Below are positions 49,489-59,295 of a stretch of DNA of 64,000 bases, piece by piece. The DNA comes from Streptomyces sp. NRRL F-2664 (GTDB lineage Bacteria; Actinomycetota; Actinomycetes; Streptomycetales; Streptomycetaceae): the NCBI RefSeq assembly GCF_000719345.1, contig NZ_JOFX01000020.1:1-64000 (forward strand), written 5' to 3'. Each line of letters begins with the position of its first letter. The stretch's first letter is position 1. The position numbers and the translations under genes were made by a program. The notes under the pieces were generated by a model that was not told the DNA's origin, ran no database searches, and saw only the letters and a program-made list of their open reading frames with translations.

Positions 49489-50589
49489 ATGACCGAGGAC
49501 AGCAACGGCCGCGGCCGGCGGGCCGCGGGCCGCCGGCCGCGAAAACCGGCGAGGCGCCGCAGGGCCCTCGCCACGGCCGCGTGGTGCGCCGCCGCCGTGG
49601 TCCTGCTCGGCGGGGCGGGCGCGGGCTACTTCTACTTCAAGCTCAACGGGAACCTCAGGACGGTCGACATCGACCAGGCGCTGGGCACGGACCGCCCGGC
49701 GGACGTGGACAACGGCTCGATGGACCTCCTCGTCCTCGGCTCCGACTCCCGAGGCGGCGCCAACGGCGAGTACGGACGGGACGACGGCGGCTCCGCCCGT
49801 TCCGACACCGCGATGATCGTCCACCTGTACGAGGGACGTCGGAAGGCCGCCGTGGTGTCCATACCCCGCGACACCATGACCTCCCGGCCCGAGTGCCCCA
49901 CGGGCAAGGGCCGGAGCGACCCCGGAGGCAAGCGCCGGCAGTTCAACGAGGCCTACACGGTCGGCGGCGCCGCCTGCGCGGTGAAGACCGTCGAGAAGAT
50001 GTCGGGAATCCGCATGGACCACTATGTGGAGGTCGACTTCACCGGCTTCAAGAAGATCATCGACACCCTCGGCGGCGTCCCCGTGACCACGACCAGGCCG
50101 ATCAAGGACGAGCACAGCCGTCTCGACCTCCCCGCCGGCCCCAACCAGCTGAACGGCGAGCAGGCCCTCGGCCTCGTCCGCACCCGCCACGGTGTCGGCG
50201 ACGGCGGCGACCTCGGTCGAATACAGCTCCAGCAGGCCTTCCTCAAGGCACTGATCAAGCAGGTCAAGGGCGTCGGCGTGTTCGACAACCCCAAGAGGCT
50301 CCTCGACCTCGCCGACGCCGGGACCAAGGCGCTCACCACCGACAAGGCGCTCGGCGACGTGAAGTCCCTCGCCGGCTTCGCCCAGAGCCTCCAGGGCATC
50401 GACGCCCGGGACATGCAGATGCTCACCCTGCCCGTGACCGCGGACCCCCTCGACGCGAACCGCGTCACACCGCTGCAGAAGGAGTCCAGGATGGTCTGGG
50501 ACGCCCTGCTGGCCGACCGGCCCGTCCCGGCCGAGGCCACCGCGAACTCCAGCGGCGACAAGAGCACGGCCGGCACCGTCGTCCAGTAG
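49489..50589 (+). CDS. LytR-CpsA-Psr (LCP) family protein
   Basis: This protein of about 366 residues has a very basic cytoplasmic N-terminus (RRAAGRRPRKPARRRR), one transmembrane helix (about 27-48) and an extracytoplasmic LCP domain. The LCP domain has LLVLGSDSRG, ARSDTAMIVHL, VVSIPRDTM (Arg/Asp that bind pyrophosphate) and LNGEQALGLVRTRH. LCP enzymes transfer wall glycopolymers from the undecaprenyl carrier to peptidoglycan. GAGGAAG precedes ATG 49489. It ends in a Ser/Thr tail. It is monocistronic, with its own terminator; LCP genes beside rho and rpmE are common in Streptomyces. Confidence 0.9.
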   Translation: MTEDSNGRGRRAAGRRPRKPARRRRALATAAWCAAAVVLLGGAGAGYFYFKLNGNLRTVDIDQALGTDRPADVDNGSMDLLVLGSDSRGGANGEYGRDDGGSARSDTAMIVHLYEGRRKAAVVSIPRDTMTSRPECPTGKGRSDPGGKRRQFNEAYTVGGAACAVKTVEKMSGIRMDHYVEVDFTGFKKIIDTLGGVPVTTTRPIKDEHSRLDLPAGPNQLNGEQALGLVRTRHGVGDGGDLGRIQLQQAFLKALIKQVKGVGVFDNPKRLLDLADAGTKALTTDKALGDVKSLAGFAQSLQGIDARDMQMLTLPVTADPLDANRVTPLQKESRMVWDALLADRPVPAEATANSSGDKSTAGTVVQ

Positions 50590-50591
50590 AC

Positions 50592-50609
50592 GAGGGCTCC
50601 GGAGCCCTC
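50592..50609 (+). terminator. LCP gene terminator
   Basis: The palindrome GAGGGCTCCGGAGCCCTC forms a 7-bp stem with a CCGG loop, directly after the stop codon. Confidence 0.6.
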
Positions 50610-50761
50610 CGGAATAGATGCCGACCCCCTCCCGTTGAGGGAGATGTCCTCAGAATTTTGACAGGCAGCCCGGTCCTGGCAGACTGGTCTGTCGGCCCCG
50701 GTTCACGCAAGCAGCAATTCGGCTCCTGCGACCCGGCGCCCTCCCGAATCTAGGAGACACC

Positions 50762-50980
50762 TTGAAGCGCGATGTTCACCCCGAGTACGTCGAGACCGCG
50801 GTCAGCTGCACCTGCGGCGCGTCGTTCACGACCCGTAGCACCCTGACCGAGGGCACCATCCGTGCCGAGGTCTGCTCCGAGTGCCACCCGTTCTACACGG
50901 GCAAGCAGAAGATCCTCGACACCGGTGGCCGTGTGGCCCGCTTCGAGGCGCGCTTCGGCAAGGGCGCGGCCAAGAAGTAG
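50762..50980 (+). CDS. rpmE: 50S ribosomal protein L31
   Basis: This 72-residue protein starts at TTG 50762 behind AGGAG. It is the zinc-containing (C+) form of L31, with CTCG near residue 16 and CSEC near residue 37 followed by HPFYTGKQK, as expected for the housekeeping copy. In Streptomyces a C-minus paralogue elsewhere replaces it under zinc starvation. It is followed by a large terminator hairpin and then prfA. Confidence 0.95.
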   Translation: MKRDVHPEYVETAVSCTCGASFTTRSTLTEGTIRAEVCSECHPFYTGKQKILDTGGRVARFEARFGKGAAKK

Positions 50981-50988
50981 CGCGACCC

Positions 50989-51043
50989 AGGCGCCGGTCT
51001 CCGGCCGCACCCTGTCCACTCGGGGGCGGCCGGACCGGCGCCT
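50989..51043 (+). terminator. rpmE terminator
   Basis: A long interrupted stem: AGGCGCCGGT + CCGGCCGC (50989-51008, CT bulge) pairs with GCGGCCGG + ACCGGCGCCT (51026-51043), followed by TTGT. Confidence 0.8.
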
Positions 51044-51107
51044 TTGTCGTCGTACGAGCCCGTCCCCCCGTGCAGTCCCCCCGCACTTTCACCACAGGAG
51101 CCCCCCG

Positions 51108-52187
51108 ATGTTCGAGGCGGTCGAGGAACTGGTCGGCGAACACGCCGACCTCGAGAAGCAGCTCGCCGACCCTTCGGTCCACTCCGATCAGGCCAACGCG
51201 CGCAAGCTGAACAAGCGCTACGCGGAGCTGACCCCGATCATCGCCACCTTCCGTGCCTGGAAGCAGACGGGCGACGACATCGAAACGGCGAAGGAGCTCG
51301 CGGCCGACGACCCGGACTTCGCCGCCGAGGTCAAGGAGCTGACGCAGGCGCGCGAGGAGCTCACCGAGAAGCTCCGCCTGCTCCTCGTCCCGCGCGACCC
51401 CAGCGACGACAAGGACGTGCTCCTGGAGGTCAAGGCGGGCGCGGGCGGCGACGAGTCGGCCCTGTTCGCCGGCGACCTGCTGCGCATGTACCTGCGCTAC
51501 GCCGAGCGCGTGGGCTGGAAGACCGAGATCATCGACGCCACCGAATCCGAGCTCGGCGGCTACAAGGACGTCCAGGTCTCCGTCCGCACCAAGGGCGGCA
51601 ACGGCGCCACCGAGCCGGGCCAGGGCGTGTGGGCCCGCCTGAAGTACGAGGGCGGCGTGCACCGCGTCCAGCGCGTGCCGGCCACCGAGTCCCAGGGCCG
51701 CATCCACACCTCCGCCGCCGGCGTGCTCGTCACCCCGGAGGCCGAGGAGGTCGAGGTCGAGATCAACGCGAACGACCTCCGCATCGACGTATACCGCTCC
51801 TCCGGTCCCGGCGGCCAGTCCGTCAACACCACCGACTCGGCCGTGCGCATCACGCACATCCCGACCGGTGTGGTCGCCTCCTGCCAGAACGAGAAGAGCC
51901 AGCTCCAGAACAAGGAGCAGGCCATGCGCATCCTGCGCTCCCGCCTGCTGGCCGCCGCCCAGGAGGCCGCCGAGCAGGAGGCCTCCGACGTGCGCCGCAG
52001 CCAGGTGCGCTCCGTGGACCGGTCCGAGAAGATCCGTACATACAACTACCCGGAGAACCGGATCTCGGACCACCGCACCGGTTTCAAGGCGTACAACCTG
52101 GACCAGGTGCTCGACGGCGACCTCGACGCGGTCATCCAGGCCTGCGTGGACACGGACTCCGCGGCCAAGCTCGCCGCCGCGAACTGA
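51108..52187 (+). CDS. prfA: Peptide chain release factor 1
   Basis: This 359-residue protein recognises UAA/UAG stop codons. The PAT-type anticodon tripeptide loop is in the central domain, and the catalytic GGQ is at Gly235-Gln237 ([16 protein letters not shown]). The conserved N-terminal coiled-coil begins [25 protein letters not shown] precedes ATG 51108. The following gene encodes the methyltransferase that modifies its GGQ glutamine. Confidence 0.96.
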   Translation: MFEAVEELVGEHADLEKQLADPSVHSDQANARKLNKRYAELTPIIATFRAWKQTGDDIETAKELAADDPDFAAEVKELTQAREELTEKLRLLLVPRDPSDDKDVLLEVKAGAGGDESALFAGDLLRMYLRYAERVGWKTEIIDATESELGGYKDVQVSVRTKGGNGATEPGQGVWARLKYEGGVHRVQRVPATESQGRIHTSAAGVLVTPEAEEVEVEINANDLRIDVYRSSGPGGQSVNTTDSAVRITHIPTGVVASCQNEKSQLQNKEQAMRILRSRLLAAAQEAAEQEASDVRRSQVRSVDRSEKIRTYNYPENRISDHRTGFKAYNLDQVLDGDLDAVIQACVDTDSAAKLAAAN

Positions 52188-52234
52188 CCGAACCCCGCTC
52201 CACCCCCCGTACGACAGCAGCCCGGAGGACCAGC

Positions 52235-53080
52235 GTGAACTTGCTGCTTGCCGAGGTGGCCCAGGCCACCCAGCGGCTGGCCGCCGCCGGCGTGCCCTCA
52301 CCGCGCTTCGACGCGGAGGAGCTCGCGGCCTTCGTGCACGGCGTCAAACGGGGGGAACTGCACCACGTCAAGGACGCGGACTTCGACGCCCGCTACTGGG
52401 AGGCCGTCGCCCGCCGCGAGGCGCGCGAGCCGCTCCAGCACATCACCGGGCGCGCCTTCTTCCGCTACCTGGAGCTCCAGGTGGGACCCGGCGTCTTCGT
52501 GCCCCGGCCGGAGACCGAGTCGGTGGTGGACTGGGCCATACAGGCCGTCCGGGCGATGGACGTCGTCGAACCGCTGATCGTCGACCTGTGCACCGGATCC
52601 GGCGCGATCGCGCTGGCCATGGCGCAGGAGGTGCCGCGCTCGCGCGTGCACGCCGTCGAGCTGTCCGAGGACGCCCTGCGGTGGACCCGCAAGAACGCCG
52701 AGGGCTCCCGGGTCACCGTGCACCGGGGCGACGCCCTCAGCGCGCTGCCCGAGCTCGACGGCCAGGTCGACCTGGTCATCTCCAACCCGCCGTACATCCC
52801 GCTGACCGAATGGGAGTACGTCGCCCCCGAGGCCCGCGACCACGACCCGGAGATGGCGCTCTTCTCCGGCGAGGACGGCCTCGACACCATCCGCGGCATC
52901 GAGCGCACGGCCCACCGGCTGCTGCGGCCCGGCGGCATCGTGGTCGTCGAGCACGCCGACACCCAGGGCGGCCAGGTCCCGTGGATCTTCGCCGAGGAGC
53001 GCGGCTGGGCCGACGCGGCCGACCACCCCGACCTCAACCGGCGTCCCCGCTTCGCCACGGCCCGCAAGGCCCTGCCGTGA
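52235..53080 (+). CDS. prmC: Release factor glutamine methyltransferase
   Basis: This 281-residue SAM-dependent enzyme methylates the Gln of the GGQ motif in RF1/RF2. It has the PrmC N-terminal helical domain ([13 protein letters not shown]), the SAM-binding [14 protein letters not shown] loop, and the catalytic NPPY at about residue 184 (ISNPPYIPL). GTG 52235 follows GGAGGA. It lies directly after prfA, the usual operon partner. Confidence 0.95.
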   Translation: MNLLLAEVAQATQRLAAAGVPSPRFDAEELAAFVHGVKRGELHHVKDADFDARYWEAVARREAREPLQHITGRAFFRYLELQVGPGVFVPRPETESVVDWAIQAVRAMDVVEPLIVDLCTGSGAIALAMAQEVPRSRVHAVELSEDALRWTRKNAEGSRVTVHRGDALSALPELDGQVDLVISNPPYIPLTEWEYVAPEARDHDPEMALFSGEDGLDTIRGIERTAHRLLRPGGIVVVEHADTQGGQVPWIFAEERGWADAADHPDLNRRPRFATARKALP

Positions 53081-53138
53081 CCGCCCCGACCGGCGCGACG
53101 ACCCCCGCCACCCCCCTGCTGCACGAGGAGGCCCGCTG

Positions 53139-53786
53139 ATGGCCCGGCGATACGACTGCAACGACGCGACGGACCGCAAGACGGGCCTGCGTGAAGCCGC
53201 ATCCGCCGTGCGCCGCGGCGAGCTCGTCGTGCTGCCCACCGACACCCTGTACGGGATCGGCGCAGACGCCTTCAGCCCGGAGGCCGTCCACGACCTCCTC
53301 GCCGCCAAGGGCCGAGGCCGCGGCATGCCCACCCCGGTCCTCATCGGCTCCCCGAACACCCTGCACGGCCTGGTCACGGACTTCTCCGAGCAGGCATGGG
53401 AGCTCGTCGACGCCTTCTGGCCGGGCGCGCTGACGCTGGTCGCCAAGCACCAGCCCTCGCTGGCGTGGGACCTCGGCGACACCCACGGCACCGTCGCCGT
53501 GCGCATGCCCCTGCACCCCGTCGCCATCGAGCTGCTGACCGAGGTCGGCCCGATGGCGGTGTCCTCGGCCAACCTCTCCGGGCACCCGGCGCCCGAGGAC
53601 TGCGACGCGGCGCGCGAGATGCTCGGCGACGCGGTGTCCGTGTACCTGGACGGCGGCCCGACGCCCGGCATCGAACCGTCGTCGATCGTCGACGTCACGG
53701 GCAAGGTTCCCGTGCTGCTGCGCGAAGGAGCGCTGGGCGCCGACCGGCTGCGGGAGGTCGTACCCGACCTCGAGGTGGCCCCGTGA
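53139..53786 (+). CDS. L-threonylcarbamoyladenylate synthase (Sua5/YciO/YrdC family)
   Basis: This 215-residue protein makes threonylcarbamoyl-AMP for the t6A37 modification of tRNAs reading ANN codons. It shows RRGELVVLPTDTLYGIGADAF near residue 30, KGRGRGMPTPVLI, the FWPGALTLVAK segment and PMAVSSANLSGHP. It is a single-domain TsaC/YrdC type without the Sua5 C-terminal domain. GAGGAGG lies upstream of ATG 53139. The next gene begins with a GTGA overlap. Confidence 0.92.
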   Translation: MARRYDCNDATDRKTGLREAASAVRRGELVVLPTDTLYGIGADAFSPEAVHDLLAAKGRGRGMPTPVLIGSPNTLHGLVTDFSEQAWELVDAFWPGALTLVAKHQPSLAWDLGDTHGTVAVRMPLHPVAIELLTEVGPMAVSSANLSGHPAPEDCDAAREMLGDAVSVYLDGGPTPGIEPSSIVDVTGKVPVLLREGALGADRLREVVPDLEVAP

Positions 53787-54415
53787 GCCCTGAGGGGCGT
53801 GGCATAGCAGGGGGAAGCACTTTCCGCATACTCCACGTCAGCACGGGCAACGTGTGCCGCTCGCCCATCACCGAGCGGCTCACCCGACACGCCCTCTCGC
53901 ACCGCCTCGGCGGCCCCGTCGACGGCGACCTCATCGTGGAGAGCGCCGGCACCTGGGGCCACGAGGGTGCCCCCATGGAGGCGAACGCGGCCGCCGTCCT
54001 CGCGGACTTCGGGGCCGACGCGTCCGGGTTCACCGGCCGGGAGCTGCTCGACGAGCACGTCATCCGCGCCGACCTGGTGCTGACCGCGACGCGGGACCAC
54101 CGTGCGCAGGTCATCTCGATGGGCCACTCGGCGGGGCTGCGGACCTTCACGCTGAAGGAGTTCACCCGGCTGGTGCGCGCCATAGACCCGGCCACGCTGC
54201 CGCCGCTGGACGACGGCATGGCCGAGCGGGCGCGGGCGCTCGTACGGGCCGCGGCGGCGCTGCGCGGATGGCTGCTGGCGCCGTCGCCCGACGCGGACGA
54301 GGTGTACGACCCGTACGGGGCCCCCATCACCTTCTTCCGCTCCATCGGCGACGAGATCAACCAGGCGCTGGACCCGGTGGTCACGGCGCTGACGGGCGTC
54401 GCGGCGCGCCGCTGA
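53783..54415 (+). CDS. Low-molecular-weight protein tyrosine phosphatase-like protein
   Basis: This protein of about 210 residues has the LMW-PTP fold. The phosphate-binding loop reads HVSTGNVCRSP; in active enzymes it is (V/I)CxGNxCRS with the first Cys as nucleophile. Here that position is Ser20, although the second Cys (25), Arg26 and Ser27 are kept. The DP loop is present late in the protein (VYDPYGAP). It is therefore probably not a classical tyrosine phosphatase, and may be a phosphate/phosphoprotein-binding or altered enzyme. It overlaps the TsaC gene, so it belongs to this translation operon. Confidence 0.85.
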   Translation: MSPEGRGIAGGSTFRILHVSTGNVCRSPITERLTRHALSHRLGGPVDGDLIVESAGTWGHEGAPMEANAAAVLADFGADASGFTGRELLDEHVIRADLVLTATRDHRAQVISMGHSAGLRTFTLKEFTRLVRAIDPATLPPLDDGMAERARALVRAAAALRGWLLAPSPDADEVYDPYGAPITFFRSIGDEINQALDPVVTALTGVAARR

Positions 54416-54511
54416 CCGCAGGCCCGCGGGCGGGTCCGCGGGGCGGTTGTGGGGCGCCGCGGGGGCCGCGGGCCTACAGTGGCTGGTACCCGGTACCCCT
54501 GGAGTCGCGCC

Positions 54512-55741
54512 ATGAGCGTCATCACCCAGCCCACGGACCTGCTGCGCCGGCAGGACCCGCAGATGGCCGACGTACTGGCCGGGGAGGCCCGCCGGCAGGC
54601 CGCCACGCTGCAGCTGAGCGCGGCGGAGAACTTCACCTCGACGGCGGTCCTGGCAGCCCTGGGGTCCCCGCTGGCCAACAAGTACGCCGAGGGCTATCCC
54701 GGCGCCCGCTACCACGGGGGGTGCGAGTACGCCGACCTCGCCGAGCAGGTGGCCGTCGAGCGGGTCAAGGCGCTGTTCGGGGCCGAGCACGCCAACGTGC
54801 AGCCGCACTCGGGCTCCTCGGCCGTCCTGGCGGCGTACGCGGCGCTGCTGCGGCCGGGGGACACCGTGCTGGCGCTGGGGCTCCCGTACGGGGGCCACCT
54901 CACCCACGGCTCGCCCGCCAACTTCTCGGGGCAGTGGTTCACCTTCGTCGGCTACGGGGTCGATGCCCGGACCGGTCTCATCGACTACCGGCAGGTGCAG
55001 GACCTCGCCCGGGCGCACCGGCCCCGGGCGATCGTGTGCGGGTCCATTTCCTATGCCCGCCACATGGAGTACTCGGCCTTCCGGGAGATCGCCGACGAGG
55101 TCGGGGCCTACTTCATCGCAGACGCCGCCCATCCGATCGGGCTGGTGGCGGGCGGTGCCGCGCCGAGTCCGGTGCCGTACGCCGACGTCGTCTGCGCCAC
55201 CACGCACAAAGTGCTGCGCGGGCCGCGGGGCGGGATGGTGCTGTGCGGGGCCGAGTTCGCCGAGCGCATCGACCGGGCGGTGTTCCCCTTCACCCAGGGC
55301 GGGGCCCAGATGCACACCATCGCGGCCAAGGCCGTCGCCTTCGGCGAGGCGGCCGGGCCGGACTTCGCCACCTACGCCCACCGCGTGGTCGCCAACGCGC
55401 GGGTGCTGGCGCAGGCGCTGGAGGAGCGCGGGTTCACGATCACCACCGGCGGCACCGACACGCACATGATCACCGCGGATCCGGCGGCGCTGGGCGTGGA
55501 CGGCCCGACGGCCCGCGGCCGGCTGGCCGCCGCCGGGATCGTGCTGGACACCTGCGTGCTGCCGTACGGGGACCAGCGGGGCGTCCGGCTGGGCACGGCG
55601 GCCGTGACCACCCAGGGGATGGGGGAGCAGCAGATGCTCCGGATCGCGGAGCTCTTCGCCGCCGCCCTGGACGGCGACGCGGCGAAGACACGTACGGAGG
55701 TCGCCGAGCTCACGGATGGATTTCCCCCTTACGGGGAGTAA
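54512..55741 (+). CDS. glyA: Serine hydroxymethyltransferase
   Basis: This 409-residue PLP enzyme interconverts serine and glycine with tetrahydrofolate and supplies one-carbon units. The PLP Lys233 is in TTHKVLRGPRGG; NKYAEGYPGARYHGGCEYAD and the HSGSSAVLAAYAALL loop are as expected. The N-terminal motif reads LSAAENFTS, with Ala in place of the usual Ser of SENF. GGAG lies seven bases before ATG 54512. Streptomyces may carry a second glyA elsewhere. Confidence 0.95.
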   Translation: MSVITQPTDLLRRQDPQMADVLAGEARRQAATLQLSAAENFTSTAVLAALGSPLANKYAEGYPGARYHGGCEYADLAEQVAVERVKALFGAEHANVQPHSGSSAVLAAYAALLRPGDTVLALGLPYGGHLTHGSPANFSGQWFTFVGYGVDARTGLIDYRQVQDLARAHRPRAIVCGSISYARHMEYSAFREIADEVGAYFIADAAHPIGLVAGGAAPSPVPYADVVCATTHKVLRGPRGGMVLCGAEFAERIDRAVFPFTQGGAQMHTIAAKAVAFGEAAGPDFATYAHRVVANARVLAQALEERGFTITTGGTDTHMITADPAALGVDGPTARGRLAAAGIVLDTCVLPYGDQRGVRLGTAAVTTQGMGEQQMLRIAELFAAALDGDAAKTRTEVAELTDGFPPYGE

Positions 55742-55857
55742 AGCGGACAACAGGGCTGTAGTGGAACCGGTATGCCGGCCCCTCGCGTCCTCGGGAGTGG
55801 GGACATCGCAGCTAATGTGTGGGGCTGAGATGGCCGGCGATACATCTGGGGCAGCCA

Positions 55858-57192
55858 GTGCGTGAATATCTGCTGACGCTTTGCGTCACGGTCGCGGTGA
55901 CCTACCTGCTGACCGGGCCCGTGCGGAAGTTCGCGATCGCGGCCGGGGCCATGCCGGAGATCCGCGCCCGCGACGTGCACCGGGAGCCGACGCCGCGCCT
56001 CGGCGGGATCGCGATGTTCGGCGGCCTGTGCGCGGGCCTGCTCGTCGCCGACCACCTGCAGAACCTCAACGCGGTCTTCGAGAAGTCGAACGAGCCGCGC
56101 GCCCTGCTCTCCGGAGCCGCCCTGATCTGGCTCATCGGCGTACTGGACGACAAGTTCGAGATCGACGCCCTGATCAAGCTCGGCGCGCAGATGATCTCCG
56201 CCGGCGTGATGGTCATGCAGGGTCTGACCATCCTGTGGATTCCCGTGCCCTTCATCGGCACCGTCCCGCTCACCCAGTGGCAGGGCAACCTGCTCACCGT
56301 GGCGCTCGTGGTGATCACCATCAACGCGGTGAACTTCGTGGACGGTCTCGACGGCCTCGCCGCCGGCATGGTCTGCATCGCCGCCGCCGCGCTGTTCCTG
56401 TACGCCTACCGGATCTGGTTCGGCTACGGGATCGAGTCCGCGGCCCCCGCCACCCTCTTCGCGGCCATCCTGATGGGCATGTGCCTGGGCTTCCTGCCGC
56501 ACAACATGCACCCTGCCCGGATCTTCATGGGCGACTCCGGCTCGATGCTCATCGGCCTGGTCCTGGCCGCCGCGGCCATCTCCCTGACGGGACAGGTGGA
56601 CCCGGACGCGCTGGCGCTGTTCGCCGGTGGTGAGCGCAACGCGACGCACGCGATGCTCCCCGCCTACATCCCGCTGATCCTGCCGCTGACGGTGATCGCG
56701 ATCCCGATGGCGGACCTGGTCCTGGCCATCGTGCGGCGTACGTGGAAGGGCCAGTCGCCGTTCGCGGCCGACCGCGGCCACCTCCACCACCGGCTGTTGG
56801 AACTCGGCCACTCGCACAGCCGGGCCGTCCTCATCATGTACTTCTGGTCGGGCCTGATCGCCTTCGGCACCGTCGCCTACTCGGTGCACTCCACCGCCAT
56901 GTGGATCGTGCTGCTGATCGTCGCGCTGAGCGCGGTCGGCCTGATCCTGCTGCTCCTGCCGCGCTTCACCCCGCGCACCCCGAAGTGGGCGGAGGGTCTG
57001 GTGCCGCCGCGCTACCGGCACGCCTCGCGGGCGGCCGAGGCGGCAGCGGAGGCGGCCGCACAGGCCGCCTCAGGCACGGAGCCGGCGCCCGCCAGGCCGA
57101 TCGCCGCGGGCGTCTCGGGCGTCAACGGCGCGACCGCCGTGGGCCCCCGTTCGCGCTTCCCCGAGCGGCGTAAGGCTGAATCCACCCGCTGA
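55858..57192 (+). CDS. WecA/MraY-family undecaprenyl-phosphate GlcNAc-1-phosphate transferase
   Basis: This protein of about 444 residues has about eleven membrane helices and transfers a sugar-1-phosphate from a UDP-sugar to undecaprenyl phosphate, starting wall teichoic-type polymer or arabinogalactan-linker synthesis. Motifs: PRLGGIAMF, the acidic LIGVLDDKFEID, NFVDGLDGLAAG, HPARIFMGDSGS, and DRGHLHHRL near the C-terminus, the last characteristic of the WecA branch. The C-terminal 60 residues are an Ala-rich cytoplasmic tail. GTG 55858 fits the conserved N-terminus. It lies between glyA and the ATP synthase operon, its usual Streptomyces location. Confidence 0.9.
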   Translation: MREYLLTLCVTVAVTYLLTGPVRKFAIAAGAMPEIRARDVHREPTPRLGGIAMFGGLCAGLLVADHLQNLNAVFEKSNEPRALLSGAALIWLIGVLDDKFEIDALIKLGAQMISAGVMVMQGLTILWIPVPFIGTVPLTQWQGNLLTVALVVITINAVNFVDGLDGLAAGMVCIAAAALFLYAYRIWFGYGIESAAPATLFAAILMGMCLGFLPHNMHPARIFMGDSGSMLIGLVLAAAAISLTGQVDPDALALFAGGERNATHAMLPAYIPLILPLTVIAIPMADLVLAIVRRTWKGQSPFAADRGHLHHRLLELGHSHSRAVLIMYFWSGLIAFGTVAYSVHSTAMWIVLLIVALSAVGLILLLLPRFTPRTPKWAEGLVPPRYRHASRAAEAAAEAAAQAASGTEPAPARPIAAGVSGVNGATAVGPRSRFPERRKAESTR

Positions 57193-57466
57193 CCGCGCGG
57201 CCACATGTCCGACATGGGCGCTCATTAGCAGACAGAAGGCATGTCTGTCGCGCACACACGCGCAGGGTCACTCTCATGTGTGACAGTTGGCACACTTCGC
57301 AGGTAAAGCTCTCATCAAATAGTTTGTGATACCGTTCACTAAACCCGGCGACAGAGCCGAAGGACCGTAGTGCGACGGTTCCTCGGCCCGAGGTTCTCTC
57401 TCGGACCGGGCTTACGCTCGTCCCGTACGAGTCCCGTGCCCCCACCACCACGCGGAGCAAACCGCC
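57193..57466. promoter_or_regulatory. Upstream region of the atp operon
   Basis: This non-coding stretch becomes AT-rich at 57290-57350, where the atp promoter is expected. An imperfect inverted repeat (GTGTGAC...GGCACAC, about 57278-57295) lies upstream. I cannot assign exact boxes. Confidence 0.4.
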
Positions 57467-57904
57467 ATGCGGTCAGATGACGTCCGATCCCTTCTGCAAG
57501 CCGCCGTGCCCACGGCCGTCGCCGGCGCACTCGCCGCGTTGGTCTGCGGGCTTGTCGTCGGTGGCAAGGGCGCGGTCGGAGCGGTCGTCGCGACGCTGGT
57601 CGTGATCGTGTTCATGGGCATCGGGTTCGTGGTTCTGCAGCGCACTGCGAAATCGCTTCCGCACCTCTTCCAGGCCATGGGGCTCATGCTCTACACGGCC
57701 CAGATCCTGCTGCTTTTCGTGTTTGTCGCGGCGTTCAAGAACACCACCCTGTTCAACCACAAGGCGTTCGCGATCACGCTCGTGGCGACCACCCTCGTGT
57801 GGATCGCCGCGCAGGCCCGCGCGCATATGAAGGCCAAGATCCTTTACGTCGAACCGGACTCGACGACGGGCGGCAAGCCCGAAAATCCGGGACCGAAGAC
57901 GTGA
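57467..57904 (+). CDS. atpI: ATP synthase-associated protein AtpI
   Basis: This 145-residue protein has four hydrophobic helices (17-32, 36-55, 66-88, 100-118) and a charged C-terminus. It is the first gene of the ATP synthase operon; AtpI proteins assist assembly of the c-ring or Mg2+ supply and are not part of the finished enzyme. Sequence is poorly conserved, so the assignment rests on topology and position. Confidence 0.85.
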   Translation: MRSDDVRSLLQAAVPTAVAGALAALVCGLVVGGKGAVGAVVATLVVIVFMGIGFVVLQRTAKSLPHLFQAMGLMLYTAQILLLFVFVAAFKNTTLFNHKAFAITLVATTLVWIAAQARAHMKAKILYVEPDSTTGGKPENPGPKT

Positions 57905-58129
57905 AGGGTAGGGCCGGGATAAGTGGGCGTTCGAGATCCTGCTATCGTCCGGTGCCAACTGCGGCATTGCGGGCGCGGGCATCTGAGCTGACGCCTGTCC
58001 CATCGCGAGGCTCGATGCCTGATCGCCGCCCCATCATCCGTAACACCAGTCCAGTGCCGAACAGCGGCTGTGCGCCGCGCCGACACAACGAGGTTGCCGT
58101 ACCTATGCGCCACGCTGAAGGAGCCCGCG

Positions 58130-58951
58130 GTGAGTGCTGACCCGACGACGGTGCTCGCCTTCGAGACCGACTGCCACATCTTCGACGGTTGTGGTTTCCC
58201 GGCTCCCGGCCTGCACTCGTTCCTGTTCGAGCCGATCTTCGGTGACGCGGACAGCAGCCTGTACTTCAACAAGACGATGCTCCTGGCCCTGCTGGGCTCG
58301 ATCGTCATCGTCGGCTTCTTCTGGGCCGCGTTCCGGAAGCCGAAGGTCGTTCCGGGCAAGCTGCAGATGGTCGCCGAGGCCGGCTACGACTTCGTGCGCC
58401 GCGGCATCGTCTACGAGACGCTGGGCAAGAAGGAGGGCGAGAAGTACGTCCCCCTGATGGTCTCGATCTTCTTCTTCGTCTGGATGATGAACCTCTGGTC
58501 CATCATCCCGCTGGCCCAGTTCCCGGTGACCGCGATCATCGCGTACCCCGCGGCCCTCGCGGCCATCGTGTACGTGATCTGGATGAGCGTGACCTTCAAG
58601 CGTCACGGCTTCGTCGGCGGCTTCAAGAACCTGACCGGCTACGACAAGTCGCTCGGCCCGGTTCTCCCGATGGTCATGGTCATCGAGTTCTTCTCGAACG
58701 TCCTGGTCCGCCCCTTCACCCACGCGGTCCGACTGTTCGCGAACATGTTCGCCGGTCACACCCTGCTGCTGCTCTTCACGATCGCCAGCTGGTACCTGCT
58801 GAACGGGATCGGCATCGCCTACGCCGGCGTCTCGTTCGTCATGGTCATCGTGATGACCGCCTTCGAGCTCTTCATCCAGGCCGTCCAGGCGTACGTCTTC
58901 GTCCTCCTGGCCTGCAGCTTCATTCAGGGCGCGCTCGCCGAGCACCACTGA
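58130..58951 (+). CDS. atpB: ATP synthase subunit a
   Basis: This 273-residue Fo membrane subunit carries the proton half-channels. The essential Arg is in FTHAVRLFANMFAGHTLLLL, and the C-terminal helix FELFIQAVQAYVFVLL is typical. GTG 58130 follows AAGGAG. About 225 bases separate it from atpI. Confidence 0.95.
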   Translation: MSADPTTVLAFETDCHIFDGCGFPAPGLHSFLFEPIFGDADSSLYFNKTMLLALLGSIVIVGFFWAAFRKPKVVPGKLQMVAEAGYDFVRRGIVYETLGKKEGEKYVPLMVSIFFFVWMMNLWSIIPLAQFPVTAIIAYPAALAAIVYVIWMSVTFKRHGFVGGFKNLTGYDKSLGPVLPMVMVIEFFSNVLVRPFTHAVRLFANMFAGHTLLLLFTIASWYLLNGIGIAYAGVSFVMVIVMTAFELFIQAVQAYVFVLLACSFIQGALAEHH

Positions 58952-58971
58952 CCAACCCCCTGAACCCTTAG

Positions 58972-59253
<282 letters not shown>

Positions 59254-59295
59254 TCTTCGGACTCACGACCAGTCCACTAGACGAAAGGCACTGAT

